Assembly: GCF_009856605.1 (NCBI RefSeq)
Contig: NZ_CP047242.1
Span: 4,966,001 to 5,030,000, forward strand
Source of the DNA: Trichormus variabilis 0441
GTDB lineage: Bacteria > Cyanobacteriota > Cyanobacteriia > Cyanobacteriales > Nostocaceae
Length of the DNA stretch: 64,000 bases
Direction: 5' to 3'
In this document: positions 25,102 to 33,729 of the stretch, one piece after another
Position numbering within the stretch: position 1 is the first letter of the stretch
Layout: every line of letters starts with the position of its first letter
Translations under genes and position numbers: made by a program
Notes under the pieces: model-generated
The model's database searches: none
Seen by the model: only the letters and a program-made list of their open reading frames with translations
What the model was told of the DNA's origin: nothing

Positions 25102-27171
25102 ATGAAAAGCTTTTCATCTCTGTTTGGTAAGACTAAAAAAAATAAATTAGCTCGCTTTACAACTCCATTAATAGCTGCACTGGCGTTAGCTGGGGGGATT
25201 AACTCTGCTCATGCCGCTAACATAAAAACATCCGCGCCTACAGAAATTTCTTCAGCATCAGTCCGAGTAGAACCGACAAAACCAGCTATTGTTAAGTATC
25301 AGGCGGCAGGGGTTGATCCTTTTGTACTCATTCCCATTGTGCTAGTTGGCGGTTTAGTAATATTTGTCCCCTTATTTTTTGGCGGTTTAGTTGTTATTGG
25401 CGAACGCGAGGTTGGTGTCGTCGTCAGAAAGTTTACGATTTCTGGAAAGGGTTTGCCAGCCGGACAGTTGATAGCCCTCAATGGTGAAGCAGGTTTACAA
25501 GCAGATACTCTTGCCCCTGGTTGGCATTGGGGTTACTGGCCTTGGCAGTACTCTGTACGTAAAGAGCCTGTAGTTGTTGTGCCTCAAGGTGAAATCGCCG
25601 TTATTGTGGCGGCTGATGGTGCATCAAACCCACCAGAGAGGATTTTAGGTAAAATCGTCGATTGTGATAACTTCCAAGATGCCCGAAAATTCCTGACTCA
25701 AGGTGGTGAAAAGGGTCGGCAAATGGGATTTCTCACGGCAGGGACATACCGCATTAATACTGCCCTGTTTAAAGTCATCATGGCAGCCAATGCTAGTAGC
25801 CACGGCATGAGTCCCGAACAGTTGCGGGTGTATACTGTTGCTTCTGACAAGGTAGGTATTGTTACTACCTTGGATGGTATACCCATTAATGTAGGTGAAA
25901 TTGCTGGGTCAGTAATTACTGGACATGATAATTTCCAAAATGGTCAAAAGTTTCTGGATGGTGGCGGACGTAGGGGTTTACAAGAACAGATTCTACTTTC
26001 TGGTTCCTGGAACTTAAACCCTTGGTTTGTCAATGTTGAGCAAGTACCAATGACGGAAATTCCCATCGGTTATGTGGGTGTGGTGATTTCCTTCGTCGGG
26101 AAAGCCCAAGAAGATGTAAGCGGTGCAGCTTTCACCCACGGTAACTTGGTGAATCCTGGTCATAAGGGCGTATGGGTTGAGCCGTTGTATCCGGGTAAAC
26201 ACCCACTCAACACCCGCATCATGAAAGTGGAGTTAGTGCCGACTATTAATATAGTGTTGAACTGGTCAGGACGGACTGAACGCCATAAATACGATGCCAA
26301 TTTAGAAGCTTTGACAGTGCGTTCTAAAGATGGGTTTGCCTTTGATTTGGAAGTGTCGCAAATCATCCATGTCGGCGCTTTGGATGCACCCAAGGTAATT
26401 TCTCGCGTTGGTTCTATGCAGAATTTGGTTGATAACGTTCTAGAACCAAGTATTGGCAACTATTTCCGCAACTCGGCCCAAGATTACACCGTGTTGGACT
26501 TCTTAAACGCCCGGAGTGAACGACAAGTAGAAGCATCTGAATATATCAAAGCAGCGTTGCGGACTTATGATGTTCAAGCAATTGATACCTTGATTGGGGA
26601 TATTCAGCCGCCAGCGTCGTTGATGCAGACACAAACAGACCGGAAAATTGCTGAGGAAGAACGCAAAACCTACGAAGTTCAGCAGATGGCACAAACCCAA
26701 CGTCAACAGCTTGTGCGGGAAACAGCCCTGGCTGATATCCAACGAGAAATGGTGACATCAGAACAGAGTGTGCAAATCGCTGAACTCAAAGCCCAAGCGC
26801 AAATTAAGCAAGCGAACGGTGAAGCAGAGGGAACGAAACTCCGGGCTATCGCTGAAGCGGAAGGTATCCGGGCAACAGGTAACGCGAAAGCGGAAACTTA
26901 CAGTCATGGTGTGCAAGCATTGGGTATACAAGGCTATACGGCAATGCAAATGATGCAGATTATCGGCGATCGCAATGTTCGTTTAATTCCTGATATCCTG
27001 GTTGGTGGTAATAATGGCAGCACTAATGGCTTAGTTGACGGCTTGCTGTCGATGATTTTGTGGAATCAAACTAATAAAACAGGTGAAGTTACACCACTAC
27101 CAACTACCACCCCACCACTATCACCAAACGGTAATTCTCAGTTGGTTGTAGAGTTGCCTAAAAATGAGTAA
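25102..27171 (+). CDS. SPFH/Band 7 (flotillin-like) protein
   Basis: This is a 689-residue membrane protein starting at ATG 25102; the TTG at 25081 is an unlikely alternative. A signal-like segment ending SAHAANIK is followed by a strong membrane segment (PFVLIPIVLVGGLVIFVPLFFGG, near residue 65). The SPFH core includes VIGEREVGVVVRKFTISGKG, LAPGWHWGYWPWQYSVRKEP and, later, VRSKDGFAFDLEVSQIIHVG. A coiled-coil follows with DRKIAEEERKTYEVQQMAQTQ, ending in the flotillin-like QANGEAEGTKLRAIAEAEG. Such proteins form large oligomeric cages or rafts in the membrane. It has no NfeD-like partner next to it. An IS element lies directly downstream. Confidence 0.9.
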   Translation: MKSFSSLFGKTKKNKLARFTTPLIAALALAGGINSAHAANIKTSAPTEISSASVRVEPTKPAIVKYQAAGVDPFVLIPIVLVGGLVIFVPLFFGGLVVIGEREVGVVVRKFTISGKGLPAGQLIALNGEAGLQADTLAPGWHWGYWPWQYSVRKEPVVVVPQGEIAVIVAADGASNPPERILGKIVDCDNFQDARKFLTQGGEKGRQMGFLTAGTYRINTALFKVIMAANASSHGMSPEQLRVYTVASDKVGIVTTLDGIPINVGEIAGSVITGHDNFQNGQKFLDGGGRRGLQEQILLSGSWNLNPWFVNVEQVPMTEIPIGYVGVVISFVGKAQEDVSGAAFTHGNLVNPGHKGVWVEPLYPGKHPLNTRIMKVELVPTINIVLNWSGRTERHKYDANLEALTVRSKDGFAFDLEVSQIIHVGALDAPKVISRVGSMQNLVDNVLEPSIGNYFRNSAQDYTVLDFLNARSERQVEASEYIKAALRTYDVQAIDTLIGDIQPPASLMQTQTDRKIAEEERKTYEVQQMAQTQRQQLVRETALADIQREMVTSEQSVQIAELKAQAQIKQANGEAEGTKLRAIAEAEGIRATGNAKAETYSHGVQALGIQGYTAMQMMQIIGDRNVRLIPDILVGGNNGSTNGLVDGLLSMILWNQTNKTGEVTPLPTTTPPLSPNGNSQLVVELPKNE

Positions 27172-27214
27172 GTCGGCGTGAATTCTCCCTGACGCGGAGA
27201 GAGGCTTTAAAATT

Positions 27215-29062
27215 CCCCCTTCCCTTGTAGGATACTGTTGGCGAATTATTGAGGGGTTAAGCCCCTCAAGAGTTTGGAACAGTGGAAAAAAGAGAATAAG
27301 TATATTGAGCGTAGCATCTACAAAGATTATGACCCTGCACCCGCGTGATATGTCGCAGATTCCTGAAACAACAGCGCAAGTAGCCCGGAATTCATTTCCC
27401 AAAGGGAACATATATATGAAGATGCGGGATGAAATAGGAGTGTTATATAAGGATGAGGATTTTGTCAAACTTTACCGCGCAGATTGTGGTCAAAGTGGAA
27501 TATCAGCAGGACAACTGGCATTAGTGACAGTAATGCAATTTATCGAAGGTTTAACGGATAGACAAGCGGCGGATGCAGTGAGGGGTCATATTGATTGGAA
27601 ATACGCACTATCGTTGGAATTAAATGACCCAGGGTTTGATTATTCAGTACTTTCAGAATTTCGTCAGCGATTAATCAAAGCAGGACGAGAGCGAGAGTTA
27701 CTCAACCAAATGCTAGCTCGTTTCCAAGAACTAGGTTGGCTCAAAAATCGCGGCCGTGTCAGAACTGATTCAACTCACGTATTAGCCGCAGTACGACAGT
27801 TAAATCGTTTGGAATTAGTGGGAGAAACTTTACGTCATACCTTAAATGACTTGGCTTATTTTGCCCCTGATTGGCTCAAATCGAGAGTTGACGTTGATTG
27901 GTTTGAACGTTACTCCCTGAGATTTGAGCAATACCGCTTGCCCAAATCAAAAGCCGAACGTGAGAAATTGAGGCGAAAAATTGGTGAGGATGGTCATCAT
28001 TTGCTATCCGCTTTGTATGCAGACTCAACTTGTAATTGGCTGTGGCAGATTCCATCAGTGGAAACATTACGTATAGTTTGGGTGCAACAATACTATATTC
28101 AATTGCAACAAGTCTATTGGCGAGAACAAGATAACTTACCACCAAATAGACTACAGATTGAATCTCCTTACGATGTTGATGCACGCAATTCCAGCAAGCG
28201 AGAAATCAACTGGACTGGTTATAATCTGCATCTGACAGAAATTTGTCACCCCATACTGCCAAACTTAATTATCAATGTGGAAACGTCCGTGGCCACAAGT
28301 GCGGATGTTGAGATGACACCAGTAATTCATTCTCGTTTAAACCAGAACAATCTTTTGCCACAAGAACATGTTGTCGATACTGGCTATGTCAATGCTCAAA
28401 ACTTAGTCGATAGTCAATCCCATTTTCATGTTGATTTAGTAGGAAAAGTTCCCCCCGGAACTAGTTGGCAAGCAACAGCACAATCCGGCTTTGAGCAAAA
28501 TTGCTTCACTATTCATTGGGATTTGATGCGTGTTGATTGCCCAATGGGTAAACAAAGTAAGTCCTGGCGTACAACTGTCGATAGCCATGACAATCCAGTA
28601 GTCAAAATACAATTTGACAAATCCGATTGTTCGCTTTGTTCAAGTCGCTCAAAATGCACTCGCTCCAAAAAACTACCGCGTCTTCTGACCCTCAAACCAC
28701 AGGAACTACATCTTGCATTACATGATGCTCGCATTCGCCAAAAAACTGAATCTTTTCAACAAATTTATCACCAACGTGCTGGCGTTGAAGGCTTGATTTC
28801 CCAAGCTACTGGTCGCTACCAATTACGCCGTTGTCGCTACATTGGTCTTGCCAAAACTCTCTTGCAGCATGTCATTACTGCTGCTGCTATCAACTTCAGT
28901 CGGATGTGGGATTGGTGGCAACATGTCCCATGCAGTCAGACTCGCGTTTCTCACTTTGCTCGAATTGCTCCCACTGCCTCATAGTATTCCTGATTTTCTA
29001 TTTTGTGATGATTGGTTTTGCCCTCTATCAATTCGCCAACAGTATCCTACAAGGGAAGGGGG
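27215..29062 (+). mobile_element. IS1182-family insertion sequence
   Basis: A single-transposase element is bounded by perfect 33-bp inverted repeats at 27215-27247 and 29030-29062 (outer part cccccttcccttgtagg, inner part atactgttggcgaatt). The outermost ccccctt/aaggggg may belong to the target, since similar g-rich palindromes are common intergenic repeats in this group. I see no clear direct repeat outside the inverted repeats. The transposase is intact, so the element could be active. Confidence 0.85.
27329..28984 (+). CDS. IS1182-family transposase
   Basis: The 551-residue DDE transposase starts at ATG 27329 (MTLHPRDMSQIPETTAQVAR); a TTG at 27305 is less likely. The N-terminal transposase domain is seen in YRADCGQSGISAGQLALVT and GLTDRQAADAVRGHIDWKYA, followed by FDYSVLSEFRQRLI. 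Likely catalytic positions are the Asp in GRVRTDSTHVLAAVR, the Asp in EHVVDTGYVNAQNL and the Glu in HQRAGVEGLISQATGRYQLR. A Cys-rich patch (DKSDCSLCSSRSKCTRSKKL) precedes the last motif, as is usual in this family. There is no frameshift or internal stop. Confidence 0.95.
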   Translation: MTLHPRDMSQIPETTAQVARNSFPKGNIYMKMRDEIGVLYKDEDFVKLYRADCGQSGISAGQLALVTVMQFIEGLTDRQAADAVRGHIDWKYALSLELNDPGFDYSVLSEFRQRLIKAGRERELLNQMLARFQELGWLKNRGRVRTDSTHVLAAVRQLNRLELVGETLRHTLNDLAYFAPDWLKSRVDVDWFERYSLRFEQYRLPKSKAEREKLRRKIGEDGHHLLSALYADSTCNWLWQIPSVETLRIVWVQQYYIQLQQVYWREQDNLPPNRLQIESPYDVDARNSSKREINWTGYNLHLTEICHPILPNLIINVETSVATSADVEMTPVIHSRLNQNNLLPQEHVVDTGYVNAQNLVDSQSHFHVDLVGKVPPGTSWQATAQSGFEQNCFTIHWDLMRVDCPMGKQSKSWRTTVDSHDNPVVKIQFDKSDCSLCSSRSKCTRSKKLPRLLTLKPQELHLALHDARIRQKTESFQQIYHQRAGVEGLISQATGRYQLRRCRYIGLAKTLLQHVITAAAINFSRMWDWWQHVPCSQTRVSHFARIAPTAS

Positions 29063-29473
29063 TTAGGGGGTTAGGTTTCATTTATACTTTTACTATAGAG
29101 CGATCGCCCTCAGAACACGAAACTTCAGCCTCAGAACACGAACAACGCTGTTAATTTCTTGAGCGATCGCCTGTCACTATGACAATTATCATGATTTAAG
29201 TGAGAAGCGATCGCCATAAAACCCGAACATTTGAGCTTGGAACGAGAATTGCCGGGGTTGAAACGAAAACGTTTTAGTTTTAAATGAGAATCGTCAGGGT
29301 TGAAATGAGAACGTTTTAGTTTTAAATGAGAATTGCCGGGGTTGAAACGAGAATGATGGTGTTTATTGTTTGAGCGATCGCTTGTCATCATATATTTATT
29401 ATGGATTGGGTGGGGTGCAATGCCGGCTGCTGGCTACGCCAACGTATTCTTACCCTAAATTCCATTCCCCTCA
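29063..29473. other. Region between IS1182 element and WD40 gene
   Basis: This 411-base stretch begins with a gttaggggg repeat tail, has several HIP1 octamers and a 42-bp tandem repeat at 29244-29357, and ends near a tggctacgccaacg fragment. A minus-strand 86-codon frame covering 29131-29391 is made mostly of the tandem repeat (14-residue units such as SHFNPDDSHLKLKR), and I do not credit it as a gene. Confidence 0.5.
29244..29357. repeat. 42-bp tandem repeat, about 2.7 copies
   Basis: Units start at 29244, 29286 and 29328, each beginning gagaat and containing gttgaaa and gttttagttttaaat. The 42-base length keeps a minus-strand frame open. Copies differ at a handful of positions. Confidence 0.85.
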
Positions 29474-32400
29474 TCACTCCTTTTTACAAACCTGCTTATC
29501 ACTCTCACTCAAATTTGGCGCATAAATTAAATAGTTACGCAACCACCCACAACCCCGTGCCAGTAATTGCTCTAAACTTTCCACCTGCCACAGCCGCGCT
29601 GTCTTGTCTCTAGAGGCGGTGAGGATGCGCTGCCCATCCGGGCTAAAGGTGGCACTGTTGACCCAATCCTCATGCCCTTGGAACTTGGCAATTTCCCGAC
29701 CCTGTAAGTCCCACAACCGCGCTGTCTTGTCTCTAGAGGCGGTGAGGATGCGCTGCCCATCCGGGCTAAAAATGGCACTGTTGACCCAATCCTCATGCCC
29801 TTGGAACTTGGCAATTTCCCGACCCTGTAAGTCCCACAACCGCGCTATCTTGTCTCTAGAGGCGGTGAGGATGCGCTGCCCATCCGGGCTAAAAATGGCA
29901 GTTATGACATCACCCTCATGCCCCTGGAACTTGGCAATTTCCCTGCCCTGTAATTCCCACAGCCGCGCTGTCTTGTCAGATGATGCAGTGAGGATGCGCT
30001 GCCCATCCGGGCTAAAACTGGCACTGATGACCAAATTCTTATGCCCCTGGAACTTGGCAATTTCCCTGCCCTGTAAGTTCCACAACCGCGCTGTGCTGTC
30101 ACTTGAAGCGGTGAGGATGCGCTGCCCATCCGGGCTAAAGGTGGCACTGAAGAGCCAACCCTTATGCCCCAACTCAGCGATTTGTCGACCCTGTAAGTCC
30201 CACAGCCGCGCTGTTTTGTCATCGGAGGCGGTGAGGATGCGCTGCCCATCAGGGCTAAAGATGGCACTGAAGAGCCAACCCTTATGCCCCTGCAACTCAG
30301 CAATTTGCCGACCCTGTAAGTCCCACAACCGCGCTGTCTTGTCAGGTGAGGCAGTGAGGATGCGCTGTCCATCCGGGCTAAATGTGGCACTGCTGACCAC
30401 ATTCTCATGCCCCTGCAACTCAGCAATTTGCCGACCCTGTAAGTCCCACAACCGCGCTGTCTTGTCAGGTGAGGCAGTGAGGATGCGCTGTCCATCCGGG
30501 CTAAATGTGGCACTGCTGACCACATTCTCATGCCCCTGGAATTTAGCGATTTGCCAACCCTGTAAGTTCCACAACCGCGCTGTCTCGTCTCTAGAGGCGG
30601 TGAGTATGCGCTGCCCATCCGGGCTAAATGTGGCACTGTTGACCCAATCCTCATGCCCCTGCAACTCAGCGATTTGCCGACCCTGTAAGTCCCACAACCG
30701 CGCTGTCTTGTCAGATGATGCAGTGAGGATGCGCTGCCCATCTGGGCTAAATGTGGCACTGTTGACCCAATCCTCATGCCCCTGCAACTCAGCGATTTGC
30801 CGACCCTGTAAGTCCCATAACCGCGCTGTCTTGTCAACGGAGAGGGTGAGGATGCGCTGTCCATCTGGGCTAAATGTAGCACTGATGACTGAATTCTCAT
30901 GCCCCTGGAACTTAGCGATTTGACGACCCTGTAAGTCCCATAACCGCGCTGTTTTGTCAGATGATGCAGTGAGGATGCGCTGCCCATCCGGGCTAAAGGT
31001 GGCACTGAAGAGCCAACTCTTATGCCCCTGGAACTTAGCGATTTGCCGACCCTGTAAGTCCCACAACCGCGCTGTCTCGTCAACGGAGGCGGTGAGGATG
31101 CGCTGCCCATCTGGACTAAAAGTGGCACTTCTGACCCAACCCTCATGCCCCTGTAACTCAGCGATTTGCCGACCCTGTAAGTCCCACAACCGCGTTGTCC
31201 TATCACCGGAAAGGGTGAGGATGCGCTGCCCATCCGGGCTAAAGGTGGCACTGATGACCGAACTCTCATGCCCCTGGAACTTAGCGATTTGCCGACCCTG
31301 TAAGTCCCACAAACGCGCTGTTTTGTCAGATGATGCAGTGAGGATGCGCTGCCCATCTGGACTAAAGGTGGCACTGTTGACCGAACTCTCATGCCCCTGG
31401 AACTTAGCGATTTGCCGACCCTGTAAGTCCCACAAACGCGCTGTTTTGTCAGATGATGCAGTGAGGATGCGCTGCCCATCTGGACTAAAGGTGGCACTGT
31501 TGACCCAATTCTCATGCCCAGCCATGACTGTCATACCCCGCACGTTATCTAAAATTGTCTGTAAAGCCAACACTGGGCTAGCCGCCGGGTAGTCCTTAAG
31601 TTGCTTGATTCCCTGCTTGTCTATTAAACTTTTTAACTCTCTACCATCCCGCATTGCTGCCAGCAAAGCACCTATTTGATTAAACTCAAAGCGGTTAATA
31701 TTGGCCACTCCTGACCGTTCCAGCCGTGTACCTGTCAAGGCAATTTCTCGTTCTGCTTCTGTCTTTTTCAGGTTATCTTGCGCCCGTTTTTGCTGTGCTT
31801 CCGCAGTTTTTAACCCCACCAAAGCCTGTCGTTGTTGTTCTCTCGCTTGTCGCAAGTCGTTTTGTGCCTTTTCTACTTGTCCCCGCGCCTGCTTTTCTTT
31901 ATCTTGTGCTTGTTTCAGTTGTTGATTTGTTGCATTTAGCTGTTGCTTGGCAGTTAGCTGTTGCTGTTTTAAATTAGCCGTCGCATCCTGGAGATTTTTA
32001 TTAGCATCAATCACCTTTTTATTAGCATCAACAACTCGCTGCTGTGCCGTTGCGAGTTCTCGTTCTTTCTGTTGTTTCTCTCTATCAATTTTGTCCCGTT
32101 CGGTTCTCGCATCAGCCAATTGTTTATTACTTCGCCCCGCCAACACTCCCAAACCTACCGCCGCCACAACAGAAATAATCAACAGCACCGAAGCAATAAA
32201 AACTCTTTGCCGAGCTTTTTTATTAGCTGCTGTTAAAATTTCTTGTTCTTTGCGTGCCAGTGCTAAACTTTTTTCAACTTCTCGCTTTTGTAATTCCTGA
32301 CTAGCATCTAAAAATCGGTCATCAACATCAGTTAAATTTTTCCCAATGCGCCAAGCCAAAGCCTCTTGTAATGCTTGTCCACGTAACAGGCGCGATTCAT

Positions 32401-33577
32401 CTTGATAATTAGAAGCCACCCAAGCATTAAACGTATCAGAGTATGGACGCAACCCAGCCAAAATATTCTCACACCACTCTTGCTGAAACACCTCTGCATA
32501 GATGCGGTTATAAATTCGCAATTTGCCATCCCGCCGCACTACTAACCCAGTCAACCGCAGCATCATCTGGTCATAACTATCATCAGCAACAAGCTCACTT
32601 TGCTGCAAAATCTGCTGATATAACCCCAACAGCCGCCCGGTGCGCTGTTCCCCACTCCGCATGATTCTGTCACGAATTGTCTTTAAATGTTCTGGTTCGT
32701 CTTGTCCTTCCCAATTTTCAATAATCCGGTTTTTGACTACCGTTGCAACTAAATTTTCAATTGATGATTTCTCTTTGTTTTCACCAGACGCGATGAATCG
32801 CGTCTCTACAAGGTAATCTGCGATTAATAAATTACAAACTTTTTGGGTTAAAAATGGCTGTCCTCCTGTCCACGCCAACACCGCCGCTATGATTTCTTGG
32901 GGATTACCTAACGCGGCTAAACCTTGGGCTAATGGTTCAGCTTCGGCTAACTCAAAACCTGTTAAATCAATTGCCCTACCAATATTAAAAGGTGTGCGTC
33001 CTTTATCTTGAATCAAGTCTGAGGGCGTAGACACCCCAATTAAGGCAAATGTGATGCGATGATATTCAGGATGATCCGCCCTTCGGTTATAACAATCCCG
33101 AATCACGGCAAAAAAATCATCGAGATTAAAATCAAGGCTTAAAACACTATCAATTTCATCAATAAAAATAACTATATTTTCGGTAATTCTTGGCAATAAA
33201 ACCGTTTCAATAAACTTACTAAAACGCTGCACAGGTGAAAGTAAACCGTTGTTATTCCACCAAGTTTCTAAATCGAAATCAGTATATAAATTAAAGTATC
33301 CTACCAAGGTATCAATCACCCCTGCATACCATTGTTCCGGCGTAATCTCAGCCGTCCCAATAGCGGTAATATCCACAGCCGCACAAGCAAACCCCTCCGC
33401 CTGCAATCGCCCCATCACCTGCACCCGCAAGCTAGATTTCCCCATTTGGCGGGAGTTGAGGACATAACAAAATTGTCCAGCCTTCAAGCCTGTATATAAG
33501 TCTTCATCAGCTTGTCGTTTGACATAAGTTGGCGCATCTGCGGGAAGGCTACCGCCAACTTGATACTGATACTGCAT
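29474..33577 (-). CDS. STAND-type AAA ATPase with 16 WD40 repeats
   Basis: The 1367-residue protein has three parts. An AAA-like ATPase domain comes first, with P-loop [16 protein letters not shown] (about residues 38-53), Walker [14 protein letters not shown] (135-147) and a winged-helix-like region to about 400. Then come one membrane segment ([23 protein letters not shown], about 456-478) and a long coiled coil to about 650. Finally, residues about 685-1335 form 16 WD40 repeats of 41 residues, each with [12 protein letters not shown], RLWDLQG and a closing FQGHE/LQGHE. The repeats are nearly identical except at fixed variable positions. This architecture is typical of NLR-like STAND proteins that sense a signal through the propeller. 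An arrayed copy of a palindromic repeat lies inside the ATPase region. A CHAT-AAA gene of the same strand lies 152 bases upstream. Confidence 0.93.
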   Translation of the reverse strand: MQYQYQVGGSLPADAPTYVKRQADEDLYTGLKAGQFCYVLNSRQMGKSSLRVQVMGRLQAEGFACAAVDITAIGTAEITPEQWYAGVIDTLVGYFNLYTDFDLETWWNNNGLLSPVQRFSKFIETVLLPRITENIVIFIDEIDSVLSLDFNLDDFFAVIRDCYNRRADHPEYHRITFALIGVSTPSDLIQDKGRTPFNIGRAIDLTGFELAEAEPLAQGLAALGNPQEIIAAVLAWTGGQPFLTQKVCNLLIADYLVETRFIASGENKEKSSIENLVATVVKNRIIENWEGQDEPEHLKTIRDRIMRSGEQRTGRLLGLYQQILQQSELVADDSYDQMMLRLTGLVVRRDGKLRIYNRIYAEVFQQEWCENILAGLRPYSDTFNAWVASNYQDESRLLRGQALQEALAWRIGKNLTDVDDRFLDASQELQKREVEKSLALARKEQEILTAANKKARQRVFIASVLLIISVVAAVGLGVLAGRSNKQLADARTERDKIDREKQQKERELATAQQRVVDANKKVIDANKNLQDATANLKQQQLTAKQQLNATNQQLKQAQDKEKQARGQVEKAQNDLRQAREQQRQALVGLKTAEAQQKRAQDNLKKTEAEREIALTGTRLERSGVANINRFEFNQIGALLAAMRDGRELKSLIDKQGIKQLKDYPAASPVLALQTILDNVRGMTVMAGHENWVNSATFSPDGQRILTASSDKTARLWDLQGRQIAKFQGHESSVNSATFSPDGQRILTASSDKTARLWDLQGRQIAKFQGHESSVISATFSPDGQRILTLSGDRTTRLWDLQGRQIAELQGHEGWVRSATFSPDGQRILTASVDETARLWDLQGRQIAKFQGHKSWLFSATFSPDGQRILTASSDKTARLWDLQGRQIAKFQGHENSVISATFSPDGQRILTLSVDKTARLWDLQGRQIAELQGHEDWVNSATFSPDGQRILTASSDKTARLWDLQGRQIAELQGHEDWVNSATFSPDGQRILTASRDETARLWNLQGWQIAKFQGHENVVSSATFSPDGQRILTASPDKTARLWDLQGRQIAELQGHENVVSSATFSPDGQRILTASPDKTARLWDLQGRQIAELQGHKGWLFSAIFSPDGQRILTASDDKTARLWDLQGRQIAELGHKGWLFSATFSPDGQRILTASSDSTARLWNLQGREIAKFQGHKNLVISASFSPDGQRILTASSDKTARLWELQGREIAKFQGHEGDVITAIFSPDGQRILTASRDKIARLWDLQGREIAKFQGHEDWVNSAIFSPDGQRILTASRDKTARLWDLQGREIAKFQGHEDWVNSATFSPDGQRILTASRDKTARLWQVESLEQLLARGCGWLRNYLIYAPNLSESDKQVCKKE
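29590..31540 (-). repeat. 123-bp coding repeat array (WD40 repeats)
   Basis: Sixteen near-identical 123-base units encode the WD40 repeats of the STAND protein. One junction (repeat 11 to 12) lacks one codon (EL-GHKG instead of ELQGHKG). The high nucleotide identity implies recent duplication or gene conversion. Confidence 0.9.
32786..32809. repeat. Palindromic repeat inside the STAND gene
   Basis: agacgcgat, ga, atcgcgtct, then ctac forms a 9-bp stem. The same sequence with one change is in intergenic DNA at 49141-49164. Here it is in frame and encodes a peptide VETRFIASG within the ATPase region. Confidence 0.8.
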
Positions 33578-33604
33578 ACATTGGGGGTGTAGGGGTATAG
33601 GGGT

Positions 33605-33669
33605 GTAGGGTGTGTCAGTGCAAGAAAACTTAGCTGTACCTAGAAATTATTTATACTGACGCACCCTAC
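33605..33669 (-). repeat. 65-bp palindromic-ended element, family B copy 1
   Basis: Its ends are gtagggtgtgtcag and ctgacgcaccctac. In reverse complement it aligns over its full length with 54485-54549, also 65 bp, sharing the internal aataatttctagg. It is only 27 bases upstream of the WD40 gene start, so it lies in that gene's leader or promoter. Confidence 0.8.
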
Positions 33670-33680
33670 TGACTGGATTT

Positions 33681-33713
33681 AGATCCCCGACTTCTTTAAG
33701 AAGTCGGGGATCT
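33681..33713. repeat. 33-bp perfect palindrome (agatccccgacttctt)
   Basis: 16-bp arms surround a single base. It lies between the CHAT gene stop and the WD40 gene. A degenerate relative overlaps the end of the glycosyltransferase gene at 50781-50812. The hairpin may reduce read-through from the CHAT gene, but there is no T run. Confidence 0.85.
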
Positions 33714-33729
33714 GGGGGATCTGGGCAAT

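Noticed and set aside
29604..30923. A 439-codon plus-strand frame through the WD40 repeats
   Set aside because: It is a periodic shadow of the 123-bp coding repeat (a multiple of three keeps all frames open) and shows no domain; the minus-strand WD40 frame is the real one.
29902..31515. A 537-codon minus-strand frame overlapping the WD40 repeats
   Set aside because: Same reason: it reads the repeat array in a wrong frame and gives a basic, repetitive product.
32443..32664. Plus-strand frames inside the STAND gene
   Set aside because: Antisense shadows of the coiled-coil and ATPase region with low complexity.
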